Assembly: GCA_020621965.1 (NCBI GenBank)
Contig: JAHRYV010000015.1
Location: 1-64,000 of the forward strand
DNA from: Curvibacter sp.
Lineage (GTDB): Bacteria > Pseudomonadota > Gammaproteobacteria > Burkholderiales > Burkholderiaceae_C
Direction of reading: 5' to 3'
DNA length: 64,000 nucleotides
The notes under the pieces were generated by a model. The model did not search any database and was not told the DNA's origin. It saw only the letters and a program-made list of their open reading frames with translations. The position numbers and the translations under genes are program-made. Positions within the stretch are counted from its first letter, which is position 1. Each line of letters opens with the position of its first letter. Of the stretch, positions 14,652-22,184 are shown piece after piece.

Positions 14652-15164
14652 TCATGGATGTTTTGGGCGAGCATCAAAAACGCGCCTCGCCAGTTTTGGC
14701 GCATCACTTCCCAAACGCATTAGAGCTTCTGCGAGAGATGGGAACACCTTCAGGTCATACTGGAATTCTTTCACCTCATGAATGTCAGGATGGGTGTCAA
14801 GGCGAATGAATGAATACACCCCATCAACTACCGGCGCATCAGTGAGTGCGCCATGCACAAGATCGTGGCGCGTTTGCGTCAGAGCCTCGAAGTCTCTGAC
14901 GAGAGAGTCTATTTCAGTGCGGAACGGAGCCAGAAAAGGTATGTGTGCGGCGCACTCTTTCACGAAGGCTATCTTTGCGGCAAGCGGCTTTGGCATCTTC
15001 TTTACCTTCGGCAACTTGTTCCCACCGTACTCGCGGAAAAGTGTATTAACGAGAAGCTCAAGAGATTGCTCGCAGTGGCCCCACTGGATGACGATGAACC
15101 CAATAGTCTTGAACAGCGACTCGGCGTTAGTGCCCGGCTTGACCCCTGGCAGCGCGACATTCAT
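14652..15164 (-). CDS. Cassette-borne helical protein with HEPN-like RX4H motif (170 aa)
   Basis: Soluble, mainly helical protein. Residues 20-45 (IGFIVIQWGHCEQSLELLVN) form a hydrophobic helix. Residues 99-104 (RHDLVH) fit the R-x4-H motif of HEPN-superfamily RNases, which occur in toxin-antitoxin and abortive-infection systems. This assignment rests on one short motif and general helicity, so it is tentative. The ATG at 15164 is chosen because it lies 7 bases inside the boundary core CCCCAAC; an earlier TTG falls within the core itself. No partner antitoxin gene is visible in the same cassette. Confidence 0.68.
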   Translation of the reverse strand: MNVALPGVKPGTNAESLFKTIGFIVIQWGHCEQSLELLVNTLFREYGGNKLPKVKKMPKPLAAKIAFVKECAAHIPFLAPFRTEIDSLVRDFEALTQTRHDLVHGALTDAPVVDGVYSFIRLDTHPDIHEVKEFQYDLKVFPSLAEALMRLGSDAPKLARRVFDARPKHP

Positions 15165-15170
15165 AAAGGC

Positions 15171-15230
15171 CCCCAACGTTTGAAGTAAGTGGATGCCGAA
15201 GGCAATCCGCGCTTGACTAAAAGGTTAGAC
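15171..15230 (-). other. attC recombination site (60 bp)
   Basis: Outer cores CCCCAAC (15171-15177) and GTTAGAC (15224-15230). The interior shares AAGTGGATGCCGAAGGCAATCCGC with strong resemblance to the neighbouring attC at 15659-15718 (AGTGG..GCCG.AGGC.ATCCGC). This indicates a common attC family. The symmetric GCCGAAGGC centre gives the unpaired loop of the folded site. Confidence 0.85.
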
Positions 15231-15239
15231 ATGTAGAAC

Positions 15240-15653
15240 CTAAGTACGTTTCCCTGAGAAAAGACTTATCAGGGCCGCGAGAATTAGGGAGCCCGGAAGC
15301 AGAGTTATGCAAGCAGCAAGAGCGCTAACGAAGCCTCCAAACAACAGAAAAGAGATCACACCATTCGCTCCACATCCGTGACAACCAGCGCCTTCATCGC
15401 AATGACAACCTGGAATGAAACTCGCCAAAAGCAGCCCGATAAGAAAGCCGACCGCTGGGATGACGACAGAGGCGATGCCCAGCTTTACAACAATGCTCGC
15501 AGCTGAGGACCCTTGAGCTGACTCAGGTAGCTCCGTTACGGGGCGCCAGCCATCGCCAGTGAAGTTGGCATCGCATGAAGTACATGCTTCCGCATCTGGA
15601 GCAACAACTGCGTGGCAGTTTGGGCAATAGTGGTGCATGCCTAACAGCTTCAT
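15240..15653 (-). CDS. Cassette-borne zinc-ribbon membrane protein (137 aa)
   Basis: The N-terminus is a zinc ribbon (CPNCH...CTSCDANF). It is followed by two membrane segments (VVKLGIASVVIPAVGFLIGL and FLLFGGFVSALAACITLLP) separated by a loop rich in Cys/His (PGCHCDEGAGCHGCGANG), which could bind metal. There is no signal peptide; the zinc ribbon should be cytoplasmic. Family unknown. The ATG is 6 bases inside core GTCTAAC (15659-15665). Confidence 0.75.
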   Translation of the reverse strand: MKLLGMHHYCPNCHAVVAPDAEACTSCDANFTGDGWRPVTELPESAQGSSAASIVVKLGIASVVIPAVGFLIGLLLASFIPGCHCDEGAGCHGCGANGVISFLLFGGFVSALAACITLLPGSLILAALISLFSGKRT

Positions 15654-15658
15654 ACGCG

Positions 15659-15718
15659 GTCTAACGTCTGAGATGAGTGGGAGCCGTAGGCGATCCGCTC
15701 TCGATTGAAATGTTAGAC
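15659..15718 (-). other. attC recombination site (60 bp)
   Basis: Outer cores GTCTAAC (15659-15665) and GTTAGAC (15712-15718) both fit the consensus exactly and are perfect reverse complements. The interior AGTGGGAGCCGTAGGCGATC matches the style of the attC at 15171-15230. This is the best-formed site of the array. Confidence 0.9.
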
Positions 15719-15728
15719 AGCACGTTCA

Positions 15729-16247
15729 TCACAAACACCCCTCAACGTACTGAGCAGGAAGTGCAAGCCCTGCTCGAAACTCCGTGACTACTTTTCCGTC
15801 GGTTTCCATGACGAGTGCCTGGCGCCGATCTGTAGAAAACACGATCAGGTAATGGCCATTGTCATCGTACTTATGAGGCTCAACAGTCAATCGAGCACCA
15901 TAGGTTTTCCGCACCCGTTCTTCAGTGTCCCCAACTCGGACCCCACTAAATGTGGTCGTTCGCCCTCCATACACTTCAACGCGGGCCAAACGGCCATTCT
16001 CGAACATGAGCCAGATGTGCTTTTGTCCTTCCACTTCAGCTTGTGCGCACTCATTTACATCAAAGTTGTGCTCGATCTTGACGCGAAAGCCAGCATCCTC
16101 GACATCCTTGAGCGTCATTCCAATCCGCAACGGCCCTAGCCCGTTCAACGTCAAACGAAACTGGTCGAGAGCAGGGGGCGAAGATGCTGCGACACCAGCG
16201 AACGTGATCGTAGAAGCAATGGTGGCGACGATGAGAGTCCGGCGCAT
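15729..16247 (-). CDS. Cassette-borne exported protein (172 aa)
   Basis: Sec signal peptide MRRTLIVATIASTITFAGVAA, cleaved near AASS; the mature chain is about 150 residues. It contains LGPLRIGMTLKDVEDAGF and then a second GVRVGDTEERVRKTYG, a pair of motifs recurring in small periplasmic BLIP/SmpA-like domains that assess substrates or bind proteins. A resemblance, not a firm family call. The ATG is 4 bases inside core GTCTAAC (16251-16257). This is the first cassette on the presumed attI side. Confidence 0.78.
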   Translation of the reverse strand: MRRTLIVATIASTITFAGVAASSPPALDQFRLTLNGLGPLRIGMTLKDVEDAGFRVKIEHNFDVNECAQAEVEGQKHIWLMFENGRLARVEVYGGRTTTFSGVRVGDTEERVRKTYGARLTVEPHKYDDNGHYLIVFSTDRRQALVMETDGKVVTEFRAGLALPAQYVEGCL

Positions 16248-16250
16248 GCT

Positions 16251-16313
16251 GTCTAACGAGACTGTGCAAAAACCCGCTGGCCGCAGGCAAGAAGGTTCTG
16301 ATTGAAGTTGGAT
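16251..16313 (-). other. Outer cassette boundary core and possible disrupted attC/attI
   Basis: The core GTCTAAC (16251-16257) is intact and pairs with GTTAGAC at 15712. What follows on the plus strand (GAGACTGTGCAAAAACCC) is not like the other attC interiors. It may be the end of the insertion sequence whose transposase remnant lies at 16420. A consensus core GTTGGAT occurs at 16307-16313, so a 63-bp degenerate attC is the alternative reading. No attI promoter region or integrase follows. Confidence 0.5.
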
Positions 16314-16419
16314 TGACGCTGTCGCCGCATCGGCTGCCTCCGCTTTGATTCTGGCTTGTTATGGTGGCCATTTTCCCACCCGCATCACCGCTGGCAAGGC
16401 CTCGGGCCCGCCCTTTTCC

Positions 16420-16520
16420 TCAGCAGTAACCCTGATGCGCCAGCTTCTCGATGTTGGGCACCAGGCAATACAGCTGCCACTGCGCATTTATCTTCTCGCG
16501 CCCGCGCAGTGAGCCGCACC
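16420..16520 (-). pseudogene. Remnant of a transposase C-terminus
   Basis: The minus-strand frame ending at 16420 reads RGREKINAQWQLYCLVPN followed by IEKLAHQGYC and a stop. This resembles the conserved C-terminal tail (EKxxAQWxLYCLVHNIEKLA) of IS1182-like DDE transposases. Nothing of the catalytic domain remains upstream, where an intact small gene starts. It is therefore a truncated insertion sequence at the edge of the cassette array. Family assignment is from memory of the motif, not a search. Confidence 0.6.
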
Positions 16521-16721
16521 CTACTCGTCCAGAAACCCGCCCTTGTAGAAACTCCAGGCCGTGCCGTCGTGCAGGTAGAAGTAGCCGTCGGCGCAGAAGT
16601 CCTTGCCGGGGAAGTACTCGCGGTAGGCCTTGGGGATCAGCCGCAGCAGTTGTTCGTCCTCCAGCAGCTCGAATTCTTCCGGCGTGATGGGTCGGCCGAC
16701 TCGCAGGCGGGGTGTTTCCAT
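16521..16721 (-). CDS. Small acidic protein of unknown function (66 aa)
   Basis: Begins METPRLRVGRPITPEEFELL and ends YKGGFLDE; an acidic soluble protein with conserved-looking aromatic residues (YFYLHDGTAWSFYKG). No family recognised. It lies 44 bp downstream of the following small gene on the same strand, so they are probably co-transcribed, divergently from nrdJ. Its stop codon abuts the transposase remnant. Confidence 0.68.
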   Translation of the reverse strand: METPRLRVGRPITPEEFELLEDEQLLRLIPKAYREYFPGKDFCADGYFYLHDGTAWSFYKGGFLDE

Positions 16722-16765
16722 GGTCGTGATGCAGGGTCGTCAGGCGCGCGGTTGCCGCAGCTGGG

Positions 16766-17149
16766 TCAGCCCAGCCGCACCGCCTCGCCCTGGGTGTTGA
16801 ACGGCAGGTAGTTGCCGATGGCGCCGCGCTTGATGTCTTCCACCATGCGCTGCAGCGGCGCCTCGGCGTCGCGGCCGTCGGGCATGCCCGCCACAAAGAC
16901 CAAGGCCCAGGGCTGGCCGAATTGACGCGACTCATCGGCCAGTGCCGCAAAAGAGACAATTTCGTCGGGTGTCTTGTCCACACACATCAGTGGCGCCAGC
17001 GCGCCGCCTTGACCGGCCTCAAACCGCGCCGCCTGGTCGGGCGAGCTGTCGGCCGGCAGTTCGGCGCTGGCAAAAACAAAGAGCAGGCGCTGCGGCTCGG
17101 GCTGTTGCCGCGCGGCGGCCAGCAGGTCATCGAAAGTAGAGATATTCAT
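16766..17149 (-). CDS. Small RNR-associated protein of unknown function (127 aa)
   Basis: Soluble acidic protein, MNISTFDDLLAAARQQPEPQ... with LMCVDKTPDEI, FGQPWALVFVAGM and a C-terminal LQRMVEDIKRGAIGNYLPF. I recall homologues beside class II ribonucleotide reductase genes in Comamonadaceae, where they are sometimes labelled ribonucleotide reductase subunit alpha by association only. No RNR motif is present here, so that name should not be taken as a function. The start at 17149 gives a compact protein and is 150 bp divergent from nrdJ. A shared promoter region is likely. Confidence 0.78.
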   Translation of the reverse strand: MNISTFDDLLAAARQQPEPQRLLFVFASAELPADSSPDQAARFEAGQGGALAPLMCVDKTPDEIVSFAALADESRQFGQPWALVFVAGMPDGRDAEAPLQRMVEDIKRGAIGNYLPFNTQGEAVRLG

Positions 17150-17298
17150 GGCTTGATTTTCATCACGACCGTGCCACACTGGCAAGTAGGTTCCCCTCGA
17201 AACAACGCAATGCCCACACTCAAACAAGGTTTGTGGCAGGTCAAACCCACACGCCGGGTCGGCCCTAGCATGCTGTAGGCAACTGAAGTGGAGGTTAC

Positions 17299-20200
17299 AT
17301 GAGCGACACGACGCAACAAGGCACCCAGGCACTGGCCCCGCAGGACATCAGCGAGGAAGTGCTGCTGGAGAAATACGCCAAGGGCGACGAGCAGAGCATC
17401 CTGCAGGTCAACCAGCGCGTGGCGCGCGCCCTGGCCCAGGTGGAGGCGCCCGAGCAGCGCACGCACTGGGAGGGCCGCTTCCTGCACGCGCTGCAGCAGG
17501 GTTTCCTGCCGGCCGGGCGCATCCAGTCCGCCGCCGGCACCGACCTCACGGCCACGCTGATCAACTGCTTCGTGCAGCCGGTGGGCGACTCGATCGCGCA
17601 TGACGACGAGGGCCACCCCGGCATCTACGTGGCGCTGATGGAGGCGGCCGAGACCATGCGCCGCGGCGGCGGCGTAGGTTACGACTTCTCGCGCATCCGT
17701 CCGCGCGGCGCCTGGGTGGGCAGCACGCAGAGCAGCGCCTCCGGCCCGGTGAGTTATATGCGCGTCTATGACCGCTCCTGCGAGACGGTGGAGTCGGCCG
17801 GCAGCCGGCGCGGCGCGCAGATGGGCGTGCTGCGCTGCGACCACCCGGACATCGAGGAATTCATCCACGCCAAGGACAGCGGCGACCTGCGCAACTTCAA
17901 CATCTCGGTCGGCGTGACGGACGCTTTCATGCAGGCCGTGGTGAACGACACCGAATTCGAACTGGTGCACCGCGCCGAGGCCGGTGTCGGGCAGCAGGCC
18001 GACGGTGCCTACTATTCCGGCGAACGCGGCCTGTGGATCTACCGCAAGATCCGCGCACGCGACCTGTGGGAGCAGGTGATGCGCTCCACCTACGATCACG
18101 CCGAACCCGGTGTGCTCTTCATCGACACCATCAACCGCGACAACAACCTGTCGTACTGCGAGAGCATCGCCAGCACCAACCCTTGCGTCACGGCCGATGC
18201 CTGGGTCATGACAGCTGGCGGCGCCCGCCAGGTGCACGAACTGATCGGCGTGCCCTTCGAAGCCATCGTCGATGGCAAACCCTATCGTTCCGAGTCCGCC
18301 GGATTCTTCGCCACAGGGACCAAGCCCGTGCTACGGCTGCGCACGCGCGAAGGCCACGCTTTGCGCCTGACGGCGGATCACCCGGTGCGCAAGGTGACCC
18401 GGCGCACCCGCTATCTGACGCACAGCGACTGGTGCGCTGCCGGCGAGCTCAAAGCCGGCGACGAAATTGTCTTGAACAACCACCGTCCGCTCGAAGGCTG
18501 GGAAGGCCGGGGCACCGCCGAAGAAGGCTATCTGCTGGGCCTGCTGATTGGTGATGGCCGCCTGAGCGCGACCAAGGCCGTACTCTCGGTCTGGGCACCG
18601 GAACTCAAGGTGGTGGGTAGCGACATTCGCCTGGAGAACCATAGCGCCAGTGGCATCATGGCTGCGGCCACCGAGGCAATAGCCACCCTGCCCCACCGGT
18701 CTGATTTCAGGGGCTGGCAGCGACCGATCACGGCGAACGGTGAATGCCGCATGGCCTCAGCCGCGCTGCGCGACCTGGCCTTTTCCATGGGCGCCACGCC
18801 GGACCGCAAGACCATCACACCGCAGATGGAGGCCGGCTCATCCGATTTCTGCTGCGCTCTGTTGCGCGGCCTCTTCGATGCCGATGGTTCGGTGCAGGGC
18901 ACGCAGGACAAGGGCGTGAGTGTGCGCCTGTCGCAATCCGATCCAGCGCTGCTGGAGGCAGCCCAGCGCATGCTGCTGCGTCTGGGTATTGCGAGCACCG
19001 TCTACCGGGAACGCCGCCCTGCCGGCTTCGTGCTCATGCCCGACGGCAAGGGTGGCCAGCGTGAGTACCCGCAGCAGGCCTCGCATGAGCTCATCATCAG
19101 CGGCGACAACCTGGCCGTTTATGCTGAACGTGTCGGCTTTGCCGACACGGCCAAGTCCGGGCGACTGGCCGCCTTGATGGGCAGCTACAAGCGCAATCTG
19201 AACCGCGAACGTTTTGTCGCTACCGTGGAGTCGCTGGAAGACGACGGCGTCGAGCCTGTCTATGACGTCACCGTCACCGACCTGCACGCCTTCGATGCCA
19301 ACGGTCTGTACGTTCACAATTGCGCTGAACAACCGTTGCCACCCTACGGCTGCTGCTGTCTGGGCTCCATCGACCTGACGCGTTTCGTGCGCGAGCCCTT
19401 CGACGACAAGGTGAATTTCGACTTCGCCGGTTTTGCCGACCTGTGCCGCACGGCTACGCGCATGCTCGACAACGTGCTGGACGTCACCGTCTGGCCACTG
19501 CCGCAGCAGGAGCAGGAGATGCGCAACAAGCGCCGCGTGGGCCTGGGCTTCACCGGCCTGGGTGATGCGCTGGTGATGCTGGGCCTGCGCTATGACACGC
19601 AGGAAGCGCGCGACATGGCGCGCAAGATCTCGGAGACCATGCGCGATGCGGCCTACGACGCGTCCAACGAGCTGGCACGCGAGCGCGGGGCCTTCCCGCT
19701 CTTCAACGCCGACCTGTACTTGAGCAGCCCGCGCTTCGCCTCGCGCCTGCCGGCGGCGCTGAAGGAGAAGATCCGCAAGCATGGCCTGCGCAACTCGCAC
19801 CTGCTGTCCATCGCGCCCACGGGCACCATCAGCCTGGCCTTTGCCGACAACGCCAGCAACGGCATCGAGCCGGCCTTCAGCTGGCACTACACACGCAAGA
19901 AGCGCATGCCCGACGGCAGCTTCAAGGAATACGCGGTGGAAGACCACGCCTGGCGCCTGTACCGGCACCTCAAGGGCGAGGCCGCGCCGCTGACGCCGGC
20001 CTTCGTCACCGCGCTGGAGATGAGCGCCCAGGACCACGCGGCCATGGTGGCCGCCGTGGCGCCCAGCATCGACACCGCCATCTCCAAGACCGTCAACGTG
20101 CCGGCCGACTACCCCTACGCCGACTTCCAGGATCTCTACCTGCAGGCGTGGAAGGCCGGCCTCAAGGGCCTGGCCACCTACCGGCCCAACGCGGTGCTGG

Positions 20201-21309
20201 GCTCGGTGCTCAGCGTCACGCCCACCGCGGCGCCGCTGCAAATCGCCGACGCCAACCAGCGCCTGGCGCTGGAGCGCCTGCCCGCGCCAGTGCTCTCCTC
20301 GCTGCGCTGGCCCGGGCGGCCGGAGCTGCCGGGCGGCAACCTGGCCTGGAGCTTCATGGTGCACCACCCCTTCGGCGAGTTCGCGCTGTTCGTGGGCGAG
20401 CTGGCCTCCGAAGTGGGCGCGCCGCCCCAGCCCTTCGAGGTCTGGGTCAACGGTACCGAGCAGCCGCGCGGCCTGGGTGCCATGGCCAAGACCCTGTCCA
20501 TGGACCTGCGCTCGAATGACCCGGCCTGGCTGCGCCTCAAGCTCGACGCCCTGGCCACGGTGGCCGAAGAGCGCGCCTTCGAGATGCCCTTCCCGCCGCA
20601 CGGCGAGCGCCGCCTGTTCCCGGGTGTGGTGGCCGCCACGGCCGCCGTGATCCGCTGGCGCTGCGAGCAGCTGGGTGTGTGGCGCGAGCGCGCCCAGCCC
20701 CTGGCCACGCCGGTGATCGACGCCATGTTCGCGCGCGACGAACCCCTCACCGGCCCCTCGGGCACGCTGGCCTGGGCGGTGGACATCGACAACCCGGGCA
20801 CGGGCGAGGCCTTCACACTCACGCTCAAGGAAGTCAGCCTGCCCGGCCCCGACGGCACGCCGGTGAACCGGCCCTGCGCCATGGGCCTGTCGGGCAACTA
20901 CCCGCGCGCGCTCGACGGCCTGGCCCGCCTGCTCTCGCTGGACATGCGCGTGGTGGACCCGGCCTGGATCGGCATGAAGCTGCGCAAGCTGCTCAACTAC
21001 GCCGAGCCCCTGGGCCACTTCATGGCCTTCGTGCCCGGCCTGCCGCACGGCGAACGCCGCCAGCAGACCTGGCCTTCCACCGTGGCCTATATGGCGCGCC
21101 TCATCATCCACCGCTACGCCATGCTGGGCGTGCTGGACGAAGAGGGTTACCCGCTGCGCGAGATGGGTGTGCTCGAAGCCCCGGGCAGCGACGAAGAACC
21201 CAGCGCCCTGGCCGGGCGGCCCTGCCCCGAGTGCGGCAACCCGACCGTCATCAAGAAGGACGGCTGCGACTTCTGCACCGCCTGCGGCTACGTGGGGCAG
21301 TGCGGGTAG
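17299..21309 (+). CDS. nrdJ: Class II (B12-dependent) ribonucleotide reductase with embedded intein
   Basis: Precursor of 1336 residues; after removal of the 379-residue intein the enzyme has about 957. It reduces ribonucleotides to deoxyribonucleotides using adenosylcobalamin, without oxygen or a NrdB partner. Features: redox Cys in [25 protein letters not shown], the radical-site motif NPCAE (split by the intein), the [13 protein letters not shown] region, [17 protein letters not shown] phosphate-binding segment, a tandem-like C-terminal extension ([20 protein letters not shown] and a second [20 protein letters not shown]), and a terminal zinc ribbon CPECG...[11 protein letters not shown] that probably serves in re-reduction. 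GGAGG precedes the ATG. The 3' end is duplicated at 26388. Confidence 0.96.
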   Translation: MSDTTQQGTQALAPQDISEEVLLEKYAKGDEQSILQVNQRVARALAQVEAPEQRTHWEGRFLHALQQGFLPAGRIQSAAGTDLTATLINCFVQPVGDSIAHDDEGHPGIYVALMEAAETMRRGGGVGYDFSRIRPRGAWVGSTQSSASGPVSYMRVYDRSCETVESAGSRRGAQMGVLRCDHPDIEEFIHAKDSGDLRNFNISVGVTDAFMQAVVNDTEFELVHRAEAGVGQQADGAYYSGERGLWIYRKIRARDLWEQVMRSTYDHAEPGVLFIDTINRDNNLSYCESIASTNPCVTADAWVMTAGGARQVHELIGVPFEAIVDGKPYRSESAGFFATGTKPVLRLRTREGHALRLTADHPVRKVTRRTRYLTHSDWCAAGELKAGDEIVLNNHRPLEGWEGRGTAEEGYLLGLLIGDGRLSATKAVLSVWAPELKVVGSDIRLENHSASGIMAAATEAIATLPHRSDFRGWQRPITANGECRMASAALRDLAFSMGATPDRKTITPQMEAGSSDFCCALLRGLFDADGSVQGTQDKGVSVRLSQSDPALLEAAQRMLLRLGIASTVYRERRPAGFVLMPDGKGGQREYPQQASHELIISGDNLAVYAERVGFADTAKSGRLAALMGSYKRNLNRERFVATVESLEDDGVEPVYDVTVTDLHAFDANGLYVHNCAEQPLPPYGCCCLGSIDLTRFVREPFDDKVNFDFAGFADLCRTATRMLDNVLDVTVWPLPQQEQEMRNKRRVGLGFTGLGDALVMLGLRYDTQEARDMARKISETMRDAAYDASNELARERGAFPLFNADLYLSSPRFASRLPAALKEKIRKHGLRNSHLLSIAPTGTISLAFADNASNGIEPAFSWHYTRKKRMPDGSFKEYAVEDHAWRLYRHLKGEAAPLTPAFVTALEMSAQDHAAMVAAVAPSIDTAISKTVNVPADYPYADFQDLYLQAWKAGLKGLATYRPNAVLGSVLSVTPTAAPLQIADANQRLALERLPAPVLSSLRWPGRPELPGGNLAWSFMVHHPFGEFALFVGELASEVGAPPQPFEVWVNGTEQPRGLGAMAKTLSMDLRSNDPAWLRLKLDALATVAEERAFEMPFPPHGERRLFPGVVAATAAVIRWRCEQLGVWRERAQPLATPVIDAMFARDEPLTGPSGTLAWAVDIDNPGTGEAFTLTLKEVSLPGPDGTPVNRPCAMGLSGNYPRALDGLARLLSLDMRVVDPAWIGMKLRKLLNYAEPLGHFMAFVPGLPHGERRQQTWPSTVAYMARLIIHRYAMLGVLDEEGYPLREMGVLEAPGSDEEPSALAGRPCPECGNPTVIKKDGCDFCTACGYVGQCG
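18184..19320 (+). mobile_element. LAGLIDADG intein in nrdJ
   Basis: Protein-splicing element of 379 residues (precursor residues 296-674). Block A starts at Cys1 ([10 protein letters not shown]). Block B is [15 protein letters not shown] with the TxxH motif. Blocks F/G are [18 protein letters not shown] and VHN, followed by the +1 Cys of the host protein. Both DOD homing endonuclease motifs are present with their acidic residues: LLGLLIGDG and LRGLFDADG. It lies between Pro and Cys of NPCAE, so the host's catalytic radical Cys is the +1 splicing residue and activity requires splicing. All splicing residues look intact, so splicing and homing competence are predicted. Confidence 0.95.
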
Positions 21310-21325
21310 GGCGCCAGTCTTTGCC

Positions 21326-22153
21326 ATGAGTCCCGAGTCCCGGGTGGTCCAGCAACAGATCATCGAGGAACTCGGTATCCCGCCAGCGTTCGACGTGGCG
21401 CTGGAAACGCAGCGCTGCATCGGCTTTCTGGCCGATTACCTGGTGCGTCACCAGCGGCGCGCGCTGGTGCTGGGCATCAGCGGCGGCATTGACTCCGCCA
21501 CCGCGGGCGGGCTGTCAAAGCTGGCCGTGGAGCAGGTGCGCCGCCAGGGCGGCGACGCGGTTTTCATTGCCATGCGGCTGCCCTACGGTCGCCAGCTCGA
21601 TGAGGACGATGCGCAGTGCGCGCTCGCCTTTGTCGCGCCGGACGAGGTGCTGACGGTGGACATGCAGCCCGCCAGTGATGCCATGCTGTCGGCCTTGAAG
21701 GCTGCCGGCCTGCAGCCGACGGACCCGGCACAGGAGGATTCGCTGCTCGGCAATGTCAAGGCGCGCCAGCGCATGGTGGCCCAGTACGCCGTGGCCAGCC
21801 AGCGCCAGGGGCTGGTCGTCGGCAGCGACGAGGCGGCCGAGGCGGTCATGGGTTATTTCACCAAGCACGGCGACTACGCCTGCGATCTGGCCGTGCTGAG
21901 CCGCCTCACCAAGCGGCGCGTGCGCGCGATGGCGCTGCATCTGGGCATGCCCGAGCGGATCGTCCGCAAGACGCCTACGGCCGACCTGGAGAGCCTGCGG
22001 CCACAGCGCCCGGCCGAAGCGGACCTGGGTGTCACGTTCGCCGAACTGGACGATTTCCTCGAGGGAAGGGACATCAACGAGGCGGCGGCGCGCAGGATCG
22101 TGGCTGCCTACCGCGCAACGGCGCACAAGCGGGCGCCACCGCCGCGCCCTTGA
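21326..22153 (+). CDS. nadE: NAD(+) synthase, ammonia-type
   Basis: A 275-residue cytoplasmic enzyme that amidates nicotinic acid adenine dinucleotide to NAD using ATP. It shows the P-loop SGGIDSATAGGLSKLA, the GNVKARQRM segment, the VVGSDEAAEAVMGYFTKHGD loop and the Thr/Lys-rich C-terminus (VRKTPTADLESLRP) of the NadE family. There is no glutaminase domain, so ammonia is the nitrogen donor. The start is 16 bp after nrdJ with a weak ribosome-binding site. It begins the segment bracketed by the two nrdJ 3' ends. Confidence 0.94.
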   Translation: MSPESRVVQQQIIEELGIPPAFDVALETQRCIGFLADYLVRHQRRALVLGISGGIDSATAGGLSKLAVEQVRRQGGDAVFIAMRLPYGRQLDEDDAQCALAFVAPDEVLTVDMQPASDAMLSALKAAGLQPTDPAQEDSLLGNVKARQRMVAQYAVASQRQGLVVGSDEAAEAVMGYFTKHGDYACDLAVLSRLTKRRVRAMALHLGMPERIVRKTPTADLESLRPQRPAEADLGVTFAELDDFLEGRDINEAAARRIVAAYRATAHKRAPPPRP

Positions 22154-22184
22154 AGCCCACCCGACGGGCGGCCGGCTGTCGGCC

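Larger units (their letters stand above)
12903..16257 (-). mobile_element. Integron cassette cluster without integrase (CALIN), six cassettes
   Basis: Six genes, all on the minus strand, are each bounded by RYYYAAC/GTTRRRY-type cores. In every cassette the two boundary cores are reverse complements of one another: GTCTAAC/GTTAGAC (twice), CCCCAAC/GTTGGGG, CCTTAAC/GTTAAGG, GTTTAAC/GTTAAAC and, with one mismatch, GCCCAAC/GCTGGGC. That is the signature of independently captured circular cassettes. Start codons lie 4-14 bases inside each boundary, as in integron cassettes. Base composition is visibly lower in GC than the flanks. Read on the minus strand, the array runs from 16257 down to 12903. 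No tyrosine recombinase gene occurs at either end or elsewhere in the window. Confidence 0.9.

Noticed and set aside
16300-17298. Integron integrase gene expected next to the first cassette
   Set aside because: No tyrosine recombinase motif in any frame here; only a transposase tail and two small unrelated proteins.
17150-17298. Cobalamin riboswitch or NrdR boxes before nrdJ
   Set aside because: The region has an imperfect inverted repeat (CAAAC-AAG-GTTTG) but no B12-box or ACAC-type NrdR pair that I can align.
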